Of a stretch of DNA of 64,000 bases, positions 33,409 through 42,404 are shown in pieces. The translations under genes were made by a program, and so were the position numbers. Numbering within the stretch: position 1 is the stretch's first letter; each line of letters opens with the position of its first letter. The DNA comes from Gillisella taibaishanensis (lineage in GTDB: Bacteria; Pseudomonadota; Alphaproteobacteria; Rhizobiales; Rhizobiaceae), in the NCBI RefSeq assembly GCF_001938985.1, contig NZ_MKIN01000019.1, positions 310,001 through 374,000 of the forward strand. Reading direction: 5' to 3'. The notes under the pieces are model-generated. The model saw nothing but the letters and a program-made list of their open reading frames with translations, searched no databases and had not been told where the DNA came from.

Positions 33409-34542
33409 ATGGTGGCTGTACACGGATCCGAGACCGAAGCGACCGTTGTGGACAACCGGCAGAAGGCCCACAGCAACGAGAGATACGCCGCGCTGGTATG
33501 GCGACGTTTTCGCCGCTCCATTACTGGCATGATCGGGCTCATTCTTATCGTCATGCTGGTACTGATGGCGGTATTCGCTGACTTTTTTGCACCGATGAAC
33601 CCGATGGAAACGCATGAAAGCTTTTCGCCCCCGCAAGCGATAAGCTTTCACGATAAGGACGGAAACCTCACGCTCACGCCGCGGGTCTATGCCACGGCCG
33701 AAACGGGGGAACTCGACCCCGTCACCTTCCAGCCAGTCGTCGGACCTGATCTCGAGCATCCGCGCCTACTCGGCTTCTTAGTGAAGGGAGCGGAATACCG
33801 CTTGTTTGGCTTCATCAGCATGGACCGTCATTTCTTCGGATCAACGGATGGCCAGCCGGTGCATCTGCTCGGCACCGATAAATTCGGTCGTGATGTGCTG
33901 TCCCGTGCCATTCATGGGGCGCGCATCTCGCTGGCAATCGCGCTGAGCGTTGTCACGGTCGTCACGGTGGTCGGAACCAGCGTCGGCCTGGTTTCCGGCT
34001 ATTTCGGTGGCGCAGCAGATGCCTGGATACAGCGTTTCGTGGACATAGTTCTGGCTTTTCCGCAATTGCCGCTTTACCTGGCGCTGACTTCGCTAATTCC
34101 GGTCACGGCCCCGACCAACGTGTTTCTCACCTTCGTGGTCGTCGTCATGTCGGCGCTCGGTTGGGCCCAGATGTCGCGTGAGGTGCGCGGCAAGACTCTG
34201 GCGCTTGCCCGAATAGAATATGTGCGGGCAGCAATCGCCGTCGGTGCCAGCGATCGGCGGATCATTTTCCAGCATATTCTACCGAATGTGATGAGCCACG
34301 TCATCGTGGCGGTGTCCCTGCAAATACCGACAGTCATCCTGTTGGAATCCTTTCTTGGCTTCCTAGGCTTTGCTGTGAAGCCGCCGCTGATCTCATGGGG
34401 CCTGATGCTACAGGACACGGCCACCTATTCAGTCATCGGTTCCTATCCCTGGATTCTCTCACCCGTCGCGTTCGTGCTCGTCGCCGTCTTCGCCTTTAAT
34501 GCGCTGGGCGATGGTTTGCGTGATGCCGTCGATCCATATTGA
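33409..34542 (+). CDS. agpC: ABC transporter permease, DppC/OppC type
   Basis: 377 residues from the ATG at 33409, one base after the agpB stop. TM1 (IGLILIVMLVLMAVFADFF) is followed by an unusually long periplasmic stretch of about 110 residues before HLLGTDKFGRDVLSRAIHGARISL, which is where the conserved permease core begins. The EAA loop reads YVRAAIAVGASDRRIIFQHILPNV. The long insert is a feature of permeases paired with large family 5 binding proteins, and could contact AgpA. Confidence 0.9.
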   Translation: MVAVHGSETEATVVDNRQKAHSNERYAALVWRRFRRSITGMIGLILIVMLVLMAVFADFFAPMNPMETHESFSPPQAISFHDKDGNLTLTPRVYATAETGELDPVTFQPVVGPDLEHPRLLGFLVKGAEYRLFGFISMDRHFFGSTDGQPVHLLGTDKFGRDVLSRAIHGARISLAIALSVVTVVTVVGTSVGLVSGYFGGAADAWIQRFVDIVLAFPQLPLYLALTSLIPVTAPTNVFLTFVVVVMSALGWAQMSREVRGKTLALARIEYVRAAIAVGASDRRIIFQHILPNVMSHVIVAVSLQIPTVILLESFLGFLGFAVKPPLISWGLMLQDTATYSVIGSYPWILSPVAFVLVAVFAFNALGDGLRDAVDPY

Positions 34543-34554
34543 GGAAATTGCCCT

Positions 34555-36222
34555 ATGGCTCTTGCAAGACTGAACGCCTTTGCGCCCGAAACGCGGTTCG
34601 ATCACGCAAATAGAAATGGAGATCCCATTCTGGATGCACGGCACGTCGCTGTGACATTCAAGGTGGAGCATGGGCAGGTCGAGGCCGTGAAGGACATCTC
34701 GTTTCAGCTGTATCAAGGTGAAACCATTGCCATCGTTGGCGAATCCGGTTCAGGCAAGTCGGTCACGGCCCGCACGGTAATGGGGCTCTTGACCAAACGC
34801 GCGCGGGTTTCGGCTGATGCGACGATCACTTTCAACGGGCAGAATATCCTGAAATTTTCTCCAAAGGCCCGTCGCGCGCTGCGCGGCAACCGGATCTCGA
34901 TGATTTTCCAGGAGCCGATGAGCTCGCTGAACCCGCTTTACACGATCGGCAGCCAGATCGTCGAGGCAATCCGAGTGCATTCAAGGATCAGCCGCACAGA
35001 AGCAGAAGCGCGTGCCCTTGAACTGCTGCGGCAGGTTCAGATCCCTGAACCCGAGGCGCGTTTGAAACAGTATCCGCATCAGCTTTCCGGCGGCCAGCGG
35101 CAGCGCGTGATGATCGCCATGGCGCTGTCCAATGACCCTGATGTGCTAATCGCCGACGAACCAACCACCGCGCTTGATGTCACGGTGCAAGCTCAGATCC
35201 TCAACCTGATCCGTGATCTCCAGCAGGCGCGCGGCATGGCGGTGGTGCTGATCACACACGACCTCACCATCGTGCGTAAGTTCTCCGACTATGTCTATGT
35301 GATGCAGCATGGCGAAATGCGCGAGCACAACACGACGCAGGCTATATTTGCCGATCCTCGCCATCCCTACACTCAGAAGCTGCTTGCATCGGAACCGCAG
35401 GGCCGTGCGCGGCCGCTACCGAACGGGGCTTCGCCGCTTCTGATTGCCCGCGGCGTGAGGGTGTCCTTCATGATGCAACACGGCGGCTTCTTCAAGCCGG
35501 ACATGCGCGAACTGGTGGCTGTCGACAGCTTGGGATTGACCCTTTGCCGCCATGAAACTCTTGGGATCGTCGGGGAATCCGGTTCCGGCAAGACGACCTT
35601 CGGACAATCGCTCCTGCGCCTCAACGAGCCGGCAGCCGCCGAGATCCTGTTTGACGGAGAGCGGGTCGATGGCCGCACACGCAAGCAAATGCAGCCTTTA
35701 CGCGCCCGCATGCAGATCGTCTTCCAGGACCCGTTCGCCTCGCTCAATCCGCGCATGACCATCGGCCAGATCATCGAAGAGGGCTTGATCGTCAACGGCA
35801 TCGGTAAAACCCGGGCAGAACGGTTGGACCGGGTTCAGGATGCCCTTGAGGCTGCCGGCATGCCGGGTAATATCCTTTCTCGCTTCCCACACGAGTTTTC
35901 CGGCGGCCAACGTCAACGCATCGCTATTGCGCGGGCCGTTGCACTGGATCCTGAATTCATTCTGCTGGACGAGCCGACCTCGGCACTCGATCTGTCGGTG
36001 CAGGCGCAGATCATCGAATTGCTGCGTAAGCTGCAAGATGAACGTGGGCTTAGCTACCTCTTCATTTCCCACGACCTCAAAGTGGTGCGGGCGCTCTGCC
36101 ACCGCGTTATCGTCATGCAGCATGGCCGGATCGTTGATGAGGGTCCCGTAGCCGACGTGCTGTCCAATCCCAAGACCGAATACACCCAGCGGCTTGTAAA
36201 GGCCGCCTTCGAAATCGCCTGA
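34555..36222 (+). CDS. agpD: Fused double ABC ATPase (DppD-DppF type)
   Basis: 555 residues with two complete ATPase halves: GESGSGKSVTARTVMG, HQLSGGQRQRVMIAMAL and VLIADEPTTALD in the first; GESGSGKTTFGQSLLR, FSGGQRQRIAIARAV and FILLDEPTSALDLS in the second. Each half ends in the peptide-transporter P-rich motif (RHPYTQKLL; KTEYTQRLV). It supplies both nucleotide-binding sites of the importer, so no partner ATPase is required. It begins 12 bases after agpC and is followed by the second GH4 gene after 16 bases. Confidence 0.92.
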   Translation: MALARLNAFAPETRFDHANRNGDPILDARHVAVTFKVEHGQVEAVKDISFQLYQGETIAIVGESGSGKSVTARTVMGLLTKRARVSADATITFNGQNILKFSPKARRALRGNRISMIFQEPMSSLNPLYTIGSQIVEAIRVHSRISRTEAEARALELLRQVQIPEPEARLKQYPHQLSGGQRQRVMIAMALSNDPDVLIADEPTTALDVTVQAQILNLIRDLQQARGMAVVLITHDLTIVRKFSDYVYVMQHGEMREHNTTQAIFADPRHPYTQKLLASEPQGRARPLPNGASPLLIARGVRVSFMMQHGGFFKPDMRELVAVDSLGLTLCRHETLGIVGESGSGKTTFGQSLLRLNEPAAAEILFDGERVDGRTRKQMQPLRARMQIVFQDPFASLNPRMTIGQIIEEGLIVNGIGKTRAERLDRVQDALEAAGMPGNILSRFPHEFSGGQRQRIAIARAVALDPEFILLDEPTSALDLSVQAQIIELLRKLQDERGLSYLFISHDLKVVRALCHRVIVMQHGRIVDEGPVADVLSNPKTEYTQRLVKAAFEIA

Positions 36223-36238
36223 TTGCAGGAGGACTGAC

Positions 36239-37612
36239 ATGGCAAGACATCCCAGAATTACATTCATCGGCGCAGGTTCTACGGTGTTCATGAAGAACAT
36301 CGTCGGCGACGTATTGCAAAGGCCAGCTCTTTCAGAGGCCACCATTGCGTTGATGGATATCAATACGCAGCGCCTGGAAGAGAGTGCCATCGTCGTCAAT
36401 AAGCTGATTGCCACACTTGGCGTAAATGCAACGGCCGAGACCTACACCGACCAACGTCGCGCGCTTCAAGATGCGGATTTCGTCGTTGTTGCCTTCCAGA
36501 TCGGCGGCTATGAGCCTTGCACGGTGACCGATTTTGAGCTGCCGAAGAAATATGGTCTACGCCAGACGATTGCCGATACGCTCGGTGTGGGTGGCATCAT
36601 GCGGGGGCTTCGCACCGTGCCGCATCTCTGGAAGATCTGCGAGGACATGATGGCGGTCTGCCCCAACGCCATTATGCTGCAATATGTGAACCCGATGGCG
36701 ATCAACACATGGGCCATTGCGGAAAAATATCCTGCCATCCGGCAGGTCGGGCTCTGCCACTCGGTGCAGGGCACGGCGATGGAACTGGCGCACGATCTTG
36801 ATATTCCATACGAAGAAATTCGCTACCGCTCCGCCGGTATCAATCACATGGCTTTCTTTCTGGAGTTCGAGCATCGCCAGAAGGACGGCAGCTACCGTAA
36901 CCTCTATCCGGATCTCGTGCGTGGCTACCGCGAGGGCCGCGCCCCCAAGCCCGGCTGGAACCCGCGCTGCCCCAACAAGGTGCGCTATGAAATGCTGACA
37001 CGCCTTGGCTATTTCGTGACTGAAAGCTCGGAGCATTTTGCCGAATACACGCCCTATTTCATCAAAGAAGGTCGGGAAGACCTGATCGAAAAATTCGGCA
37101 TTCCGCTCGATGAATATCCCAAGCGCTGCATCGAGCAGATCGACAGATGGAAGGCGCAGGCTGCCGAATACCGCTCTGCGGAGCGGATCGAGGTGCAGCA
37201 ATCGAAGGAATACGCGTCCTCCATCATCAATTCGGTCTGGACCGGCGAGCCGTCCGTCATTTACGGCAACCAGCGCAACAATGGCTGCATCACCTCTCTG
37301 CCGGCCGATTGCGCTGCGGAAGTGCCATGCCTGGTCGACCATAACGGCATTCAGCCCACCTTCATCGGCGATCTGCCCCCGCAGCTGACGGCCTTGATGC
37401 GCACCAACATCAACGTGCAGGAACTGACAGTGCGTGCACTCATGAGCGAAAACCGCGAGCACATCTATCATGCTGCCATGATGGATCCTCACACGGCCGC
37501 CGAACTCGACCTCGATCAGATCTGGTCGCTTGTCGATGATCTTCTTGTCGCCCATCGGGCTTGGCTGCCGGACTGGACACAGACTAGCGGCGGATACGCA
37601 AAAGCGAGCTGA
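36239..37612 (+). CDS. agaL2: GH4 alpha-galactosidase (MelA type), AgaL2-like
   Basis: 457 residues of the classic MelA type. NAD motif FIGAGSTVF at 9-17, YVNPMAINTWA at 149-159, metal ligands Cys173 (GLCHSVQGTA) and His203 (AGINHMAFF). AGGAGG lies before the ATG. It would hydrolyse imported melibiose or raffinose to galactose plus glucose or sucrose using NAD+ and a divalent metal. It ends the alpha-galactoside operon and is followed 20 bases later by a hairpin. Confidence 0.93.
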   Translation: MARHPRITFIGAGSTVFMKNIVGDVLQRPALSEATIALMDINTQRLEESAIVVNKLIATLGVNATAETYTDQRRALQDADFVVVAFQIGGYEPCTVTDFELPKKYGLRQTIADTLGVGGIMRGLRTVPHLWKICEDMMAVCPNAIMLQYVNPMAINTWAIAEKYPAIRQVGLCHSVQGTAMELAHDLDIPYEEIRYRSAGINHMAFFLEFEHRQKDGSYRNLYPDLVRGYREGRAPKPGWNPRCPNKVRYEMLTRLGYFVTESSEHFAEYTPYFIKEGREDLIEKFGIPLDEYPKRCIEQIDRWKAQAAEYRSAERIEVQQSKEYASSIINSVWTGEPSVIYGNQRNNGCITSLPADCAAEVPCLVDHNGIQPTFIGDLPPQLTALMRTNINVQELTVRALMSENREHIYHAAMMDPHTAAELDLDQIWSLVDDLLVAHRAWLPDWTQTSGGYAKAS

Positions 37613-37631
37613 ATGGCCGGCATCTAGGAAG

Positions 37632-37663
37632 CGCGAAACTGCATTTAAGACCGCAGTTTCGCG
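37632..37663 (+). terminator. Stem-loop after the agp-like operon
   Basis: CGCGAAACTGC (37632-37642) pairs with GCAGTTTCGCG (37653-37663) over 11 bases, loop of ten, 20 bases after the agaL2 stop. A T-rich tail is lacking. Confidence 0.55.
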
Positions 37664-37751
37664 GCCCTGTTCAGAATCAGGTTCTCGTTGCGGGCCATGA
37701 CCGCAGCGGTTCAATTTGCTGTTTTAGATCTCCAACCGTTCTCACCGCAAT

Positions 37752-37761
37752 GCTCTAGAGC
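37752..37761. repeat. GCTCTAGAGC palindrome, possible rhizobial intergenic repeat
   Basis: A ten-base perfect palindrome containing the rare alphaproteobacterial tetranucleotide CTAG. Similar CTCTAGAGC segments recur between genes in rhizobial genomes; I see a single copy in this window, so the repeat assignment rests on memory. Confidence 0.3.
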
Positions 37762-38029
37762 GTTCGGATGGAGGAATGCGGAGCGGATAAGGTGCGTCCG
37801 TTTCCCTGAAGTGACGGACCACCCAAAATCTGGCGAGAGTCCGGAGTCTCATGTTGGAAGCAGCCGGATTATCTCTGCATCGAAAACCGAAATTGACATC
37901 TCTTTCAGTCACTTAATTTCAATTTATACGTAAAAAATTTGCCGAAAGTTGCAATTTCGGAACGTACATCAAAGTCGCAAATGCGTATTGATGCTTGGTA
38001 TTCCAAGTGAACCGACCGAAAGAAAGAAC

Positions 38030-38341
38030 ATGAAACTAATCCTCATGGTGCCCTTTTCTCTGGCAGTCATTTCCCTCAGCGGATGCACTACTGTGCCACA
38101 GTCCCCGCAAGGTTCCGTAAAGGCTGCTGATGCTTGCGGTGCCTCCCGATATCAGAAATACGTCGGAGGCCCATCTTCAGCGACGGCAGGCTTAAAGATT
38201 CCCGACGAGTCACGGCACTACGGTCGGAATGAACGTGTCGCTACTGATACCCCCTCGCGCCTGAATTTTGTTCATAGCGGCACGGCAACGGAAGCTGTGA
38301 CGGATCCAAAGTCGACTGTGATACGCGTTTTCTGCGGTTGA
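38030..38341 (+). CDS. I78-family peptidase-inhibitor-like lipoprotein
   Basis: 103 residues from the ATG at 38030. MKLILMVPFSLAVISLSGC is a lipoprotein signal with lipobox LSGC; Cys19 would be acylated. The mature part has the inhibitor I78 pattern: DACGASRYQKYVGGP near its start, the TDTPSRLNFVHSG strand and the closing TVIRVFCG, with two cysteines placed to form a disulfide. Family members inhibit serine proteases such as elastase; in this strain it may protect the periplasm or outer membrane. It is a single gene with no functional link to its neighbours. Confidence 0.75.
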   Translation: MKLILMVPFSLAVISLSGCTTVPQSPQGSVKAADACGASRYQKYVGGPSSATAGLKIPDESRHYGRNERVATDTPSRLNFVHSGTATEAVTDPKSTVIRVFCG

Positions 38342-38433
38342 CGGCTACAAAGACGTTACGACTTGTCTGAACGCAATATACCCCGCCGCAATAGCGGCGA
38401 GGCCTCTTCAGTCTGCAGATCCGCACCTGATTT

Positions 38434-39636
38434 CTATTTTTTGACGAGCGCATCCATGGGGACTGGCTCTGAAATGGTCCAGTTGCCAACGACACTCGGC
38501 TTGCCGTTCTTTGTTTCGACAATCAGGTAGCGGGCCTGGTTCTGATGATGCAGTTCCTTGGTAAAAGTGCGTGGCCCGAAGAGCGTCGGTTCGGCATTCA
38601 TTTTTTCAAGCTCACTCACAACGGCGTCGGCGTCCGTTGTCTTGGCTCGTTCGACTGCCTTTGCCCACACATCGATCATCGAATAACCCGGATAAACGTA
38701 TTGGCTGGATGGATCCGTGCCGGTCTTTTTCTTGTATGCTGCGTTGAATTTTTGGACTTCCGGGTTGGGGTCGTCACCGTAGATGGAGCCCTGGACCGGG
38801 GTGTAGAAGTTCGACAGGTCAGGCACAGCCGATAGCCAGTAGCTGCCATCGACCCCTGAACCGTTGAGGATCATCGAGTTGATGCCGGCGGCACGGATCT
38901 GTTTGATGGCCGAGACAGCGCCCGGCATCATCGTGCATAGCATGATCGCGTCAGGTTCCTGGGGCAGCGATTTGATGCGTGTGATCTGTGCGGCAATCGA
39001 GGCATCGTCGTTCTTGAACGTGTCCTGGCCCACGAGCTTGGCGCCCTGAGCTTCAAGTTTCGGCATCATCCAGTCGAAGCCGTCGCAGATGCCCTTGTTG
39101 TATTCCGTCCAGGTGTCGAGCAGGCGATAGAAGGTCTTCGCCTTTTTATCCTTGAATGCCCATTCCGCCATCGTCGCACCCTGCACTGCGGCAAGAACTG
39201 ACGCCGAGAAGCTATGCGGGCCGACACCCTGTATGCCCGCCTTGACCGATTCAGCGCATAGGAAGAAGGATATAAGGCCGGCATCTTCGGCTGCGAGCGC
39301 AGCCGGCGCGCCGAAATCGTAGTCGCAGGAGACCACAACCAGCTTAGCACCTTGGTCGATGACCGACAGGCCGGCCTTTGCACCTTCGGCACGGTCAGAC
39401 TTGGTGTCGGCCGAAACCACTTTAATCTTCTTGCCGAGCAGGCCGCCGGCCGCGTTGATCTCGTCGATACGGATCATCGCAGCGTCCTCTGCAGGCTTGT
39501 CGTAGGCTTCCATGAAGCCGGAAGAGGCGGTGGCGAAGCCGACCACGATTTCACTGTCGTCGGCCATTGCGGGATGGGCGCCGATGGCGAATACCAGGGC
39601 GAAAGCTGACGCGATAAAACTTCTCAGGTATGCCAT
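38434..39636 (-). CDS. Branched-chain-amino-acid-type ABC transporter substrate-binding protein
   Basis: 400 residues from the ATG at 39636, with AAGGA before it. The signal peptide MAYLRSFIASAFALVFAIGA ends before DDSEIVVG. The mature protein is a type I periplasmic binding protein: GFMEAYDKPAEDAAMIRIDEINAAGG, VVSCDYDFGAPAALAAEDAGL and the hinge ILNGSGVDGSYW. Six cysteines are unusual for this family (for example SFFLCAESV, KGICDGFD, IMLCTMM). It is the last gene of the 16-kb minus-strand cluster and should define the imported substrate. Confidence 0.92.
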   Translation of the reverse strand: MAYLRSFIASAFALVFAIGAHPAMADDSEIVVGFATASSGFMEAYDKPAEDAAMIRIDEINAAGGLLGKKIKVVSADTKSDRAEGAKAGLSVIDQGAKLVVVSCDYDFGAPAALAAEDAGLISFFLCAESVKAGIQGVGPHSFSASVLAAVQGATMAEWAFKDKKAKTFYRLLDTWTEYNKGICDGFDWMMPKLEAQGAKLVGQDTFKNDDASIAAQITRIKSLPQEPDAIMLCTMMPGAVSAIKQIRAAGINSMILNGSGVDGSYWLSAVPDLSNFYTPVQGSIYGDDPNPEVQKFNAAYKKKTGTDPSSQYVYPGYSMIDVWAKAVERAKTTDADAVVSELEKMNAEPTLFGPRTFTKELHHQNQARYLIVETKNGKPSVVGNWTISEPVPMDALVKK

Positions 39637-39675
39637 TAGCTGTTCCTTTTTTATCACCAGAGGGATTTCCGCCGG

Positions 39676-40758
39676 CTATTTATGGCGATTGCGATTGAAG
39701 AACGTGATCTCGCGATTACCGATCAGACCGGCCGGTCGAAGCGCGAGAATCACGATCATGATGACGCCGAGGGCGATTTCCTGAAGCCCCTTTGGAAGCG
39801 CAAGAGTGATTGAGCCGATAGGCACGCCCGCCTCAAACCAGCGCAAAGCTTGGATGAGAGCGGAAAGCAGGACGACCCCAATCACCGCACCCGACAGGCT
39901 GCTCATGCCACCGACGACGAGCATCGACAGCGTGATGAAGGTAAGACCGAGGTAGAAGGTATCTGGTGTGACGACACCGATGGAATGGGCCATCATTGCT
40001 CCGCCGAGGCCTGTGACTGCACCGGATATGGTGAAGGCAACCAAGCGCTCTTTGGGAATATCGACGCCGGAGGCCGCAGCGGCCGTCGGCTCGTCACGGG
40101 CGGCGCGCAGAGCAAGGCCGGCACGTGAAATAGCATGTGCCCAGGCGATGAAGATTGCGACGACGGCGGCGATGACGTAAGGCCAGATGGCTCGAACGAT
40201 CGGAATGCCGACGACCGACGACGTGGCGCCCGTCACATTTTCCCAGTTGGAATAGACGGTGTTGATCATGGCAAGTACGGCGAAGGTGGCGATTGACGCT
40301 GCGATGCCGGATAGGCGCATCAGGACTTTTCCCAGTATCAGCGCCGCCAACCCGGCAAATAGCGCAGCAAATACAGCGGATTCCCAATAGGGTAGCTTGG
40401 TGTCCAGCAACCAAGCCGGCAATCCCGGCAAAGCACTCTTTTTCATCATAGGGCTGATGGTCAGCCATGCAGCGGCATAGGCGCCCAGACAGGTGAAGCC
40501 AATGTGGCCGAAACTGAGCACACCGGAGTTGCCGATGAAGATATAGAGGCCCACAACGAGCGTCACTCGGACGAAAACGTCGATCACCGCCTGGTTGAGG
40601 GGCCTGGAGCCGGTCATGACAGTCAGACAGGCTATCACCACAATCAGCAGTGAAAGCAGGATCGGCGTCATTATTGTCTTGCGCGCAAGCCAGAAGCGCG
40701 GCGGCTTTTTCCGTGGAGCGAGTTCGTCCGGCAAGGTGGGAACAGTGACTGTTGTCAT
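39676..40758 (-). CDS. Branched-chain-amino-acid-type ABC transporter permease (LivM family)
   Basis: 360 residues with a basic N-terminal extension of about 30 residues. The family core LYIFIGNSGVLSFGHIGFTCLGAYAAA lies near residue 75, the cytoplasmic loop GLALRAARDEPTAAAASGVDIPKERLVAF near 215, and the tail LALRPAGLIGNRE. It pairs with the LivH-type permease four bases upstream. The FGHIGF sequence is typical of importers for amides and other non-branched-chain solutes as well as amino acids. Confidence 0.92.
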   Translation of the reverse strand: MTTVTVPTLPDELAPRKKPPRFWLARKTIMTPILLSLLIVVIACLTVMTGSRPLNQAVIDVFVRVTLVVGLYIFIGNSGVLSFGHIGFTCLGAYAAAWLTISPMMKKSALPGLPAWLLDTKLPYWESAVFAALFAGLAALILGKVLMRLSGIAASIATFAVLAMINTVYSNWENVTGATSSVVGIPIVRAIWPYVIAAVVAIFIAWAHAISRAGLALRAARDEPTAAAASGVDIPKERLVAFTISGAVTGLGGAMMAHSIGVVTPDTFYLGLTFITLSMLVVGGMSSLSGAVIGVVLLSALIQALRWFEAGVPIGSITLALPKGLQEIALGVIMIVILALRPAGLIGNREITFFNRNRHK

Positions 40759-40762
40759 GGGA

Positions 40763-41668
40763 TCAGACCCTTTCCTTGGTGCCGCGCGCGGCGATCAAAC
40801 CTTGCGGACGGAAGAGGAGGATGAGGATAACGGCGCCGTATACAAAGGCATCACGAAACGGACGTGCATCCACCGGCAACACGACCTGCATGACGACGGA
40901 CGCAGCGCCGAGCAGGAAGCCGGCAAGGACTGCGCCAGCCAGGCTGCCGAGACCGCCGATCACGGTGGCGATGAAAGCCATCAGCATGATCGAAGCGCCC
41001 ATCTGGATGTCGGCCGTCCCGGTCTGGCTGCCAAAGATCATTGCAATAGCGCCAGCAAGCGCTCCGGAAAGGGCAAAAGCGGCCATAATCACGCGATTGG
41101 CTCGGACGCCAAGCATACGGGCCATGGAGAAATTTTCTGCTGCGGCCCGCATTTCAAGGCCGAAGCGGGTCCGCCGCAGGAACAGCGAGAGACCAATCAG
41201 GATAAGCACCGTCGCAACGATGGTCATTAACTGCAGCAGCGGAAGCCGGGCTCCGAAGATCTGCACCGGCTGCGAAAGCGCAGGCAGTAGTGAGATGGAC
41301 TTGGGTCGGCTTGTGAACAGCATCAGCAGGAAGTAGCGGATGACAAAGCCGAGCGCGAAGGAGGCGATCATCATCGTCGCCGGATTGGCGCGGCGGAAGT
41401 GACGGAAGACGACGATCTCGCAGAGCACAGACAGCCCTGCCCCGACGGCGAGAATCAGCGGGATCAGCAGGAACCATGGCAGGTTGCCGGCAAAGACAAG
41501 GGCTATCGCGTCCGTGGAAGGCCATAGCAGCGCAAAGATGCAAAAAGCGATGACATCGCCATGGGCAAAATTGACCAGCCGCATGACGCCAAAGATCAGC
41601 GCGATGCCTAGCGCGCCAAGAGCATATAGAGATCCAAAAGACAATGAATCGAAGATAATTTGGAGCAT
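40763..41668 (-). CDS. Branched-chain-amino-acid-type ABC transporter permease (LivH family)
   Basis: 301 residues. LGALGIALIFGVMRLVNFAHGDVI near the N-terminus, the cytoplasmic loop GLEMRAAAENFSMARMLGVRANRVI and the tail LLFRPQGLIAARG fit LivH. Gap of one base to the LivF-type gene, so the two are co-translated. Confidence 0.92.
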   Translation of the reverse strand: MLQIIFDSLSFGSLYALGALGIALIFGVMRLVNFAHGDVIAFCIFALLWPSTDAIALVFAGNLPWFLLIPLILAVGAGLSVLCEIVVFRHFRRANPATMMIASFALGFVIRYFLLMLFTSRPKSISLLPALSQPVQIFGARLPLLQLMTIVATVLILIGLSLFLRRTRFGLEMRAAAENFSMARMLGVRANRVIMAAFALSGALAGAIAMIFGSQTGTADIQMGASIMLMAFIATVIGGLGSLAGAVLAGFLLGAASVVMQVVLPVDARPFRDAFVYGAVILILLFRPQGLIAARGTKERV

Positions 41669-41669
41669 C

Positions 41670-42404
41670 TCAGTGTTCCTCGTAGCCGAAATATGCGGCC
41701 TGAACGGCTTCGCTATTGCCGAGGACGCGCGCGTCTCCGTCGAGCACTATCTCGCCGCCGCGCATGAGGATCATGCGACCGCCAACCATGAGTGCACGGG
41801 CGAAGCTTTGCTCGACGATCAGCAGCGTCAGGTTACGCTGCGCTTGCAGCGCGATCAGCCGCTCATAGACTTGATCGGTGATGTTCGGAGCTAGCCCGAG
41901 CGATGGCTCGTCAATCGCGATCAGGCGGGGATTGGTCATCAGCGCGCGGCCGATGACGAGCATCTGCTGCTGGCCGCCCGAAAGTAGGCCGGCCTGGCCG
42001 TTGCGGCGCTCCTTCAGGATCGGGAAGATATCATAGACAGCTTCGAGTTCGGTGGCGGCACGACCGCGCCAGCCGCTTTCGCGAGCGCGCATGCCTGTGC
42101 CGACCATAAGGTTCTCCTCAATTGTCAGAGAACCGAAGACCTCGCGGCCCTCCGGCACCATGGAAAAGCCAAGGCGGGCGATGTCTTCCGGCGCCATGCC
42201 GGTGATATCTTGTCCCGCGAACTCTATTCTTCCCGCTGCCGTGGGCGTCACGCCTGCGATGGCGCGCATCAGCGACGATTTACCTGCACCATTCGGGCCG
42301 GTAATGAAGAGGATTTCCCCTTCCTGCATTGCAAACGACACGTCGCGTACGGCGGTGAGCCGCCCATAGCGGATGGCGAGATCTGAGACAGCAATTATGC
42401 TCAT
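41670..42404 (-). CDS. ABC transporter ATP-binding protein (LivF family)
   Basis: 244 residues with Walker A GPNGAGKSS, Q-loop MVPEGREVFGSLTIEENL, signature LLSGGQQQMLVIGRAL and Walker B LIAIDEPSLGLAP. VEQSFARALMV replaces the switch histidine as usual in LivF. The start overlaps the LivG-type stop by four bases. Confidence 0.93.
   Translation of the reverse strand: MSIIAVSDLAIRYGRLTAVRDVSFAMQEGEILFITGPNGAGKSSLMRAIAGVTPTAAGRIEFAGQDITGMAPEDIARLGFSMVPEGREVFGSLTIEENLMVGTGMRARESGWRGRAATELEAVYDIFPILKERRNGQAGLLSGGQQQMLVIGRALMTNPRLIAIDEPSLGLAPNITDQVYERLIALQAQRNLTLLIVEQSFARALMVGGRMILMRGGEIVLDGDARVLGNSEAVQAAYFGYEEH

Larger units (their letters stand above)
37613..38029. other. Intergenic region between agaL2 and the I78 lipoprotein gene
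   Basis: About 415 bases. It contains the agaL2 hairpin, the palindrome GCTCTAGAGC at 37752-37761, and an AT-rich stretch from about 37890 with the inverted repeat CCGAAA (37942-37947)/TTTCGG (37955-37960) that probably belongs to the promoter or leader of the lipoprotein gene. The short open frames here show no protein-like sequence. Confidence 0.5.

Noticed and set aside
36557..37714. 385-codon open frame on the minus strand
   Set aside because: Antisense to the second GH4 gene; no known motif.
37688..37933. 81-codon open frame after the agp-like operon
   Set aside because: Composition is not protein-like and it contains the GCTCTAGAGC palindrome; no homologous motif.
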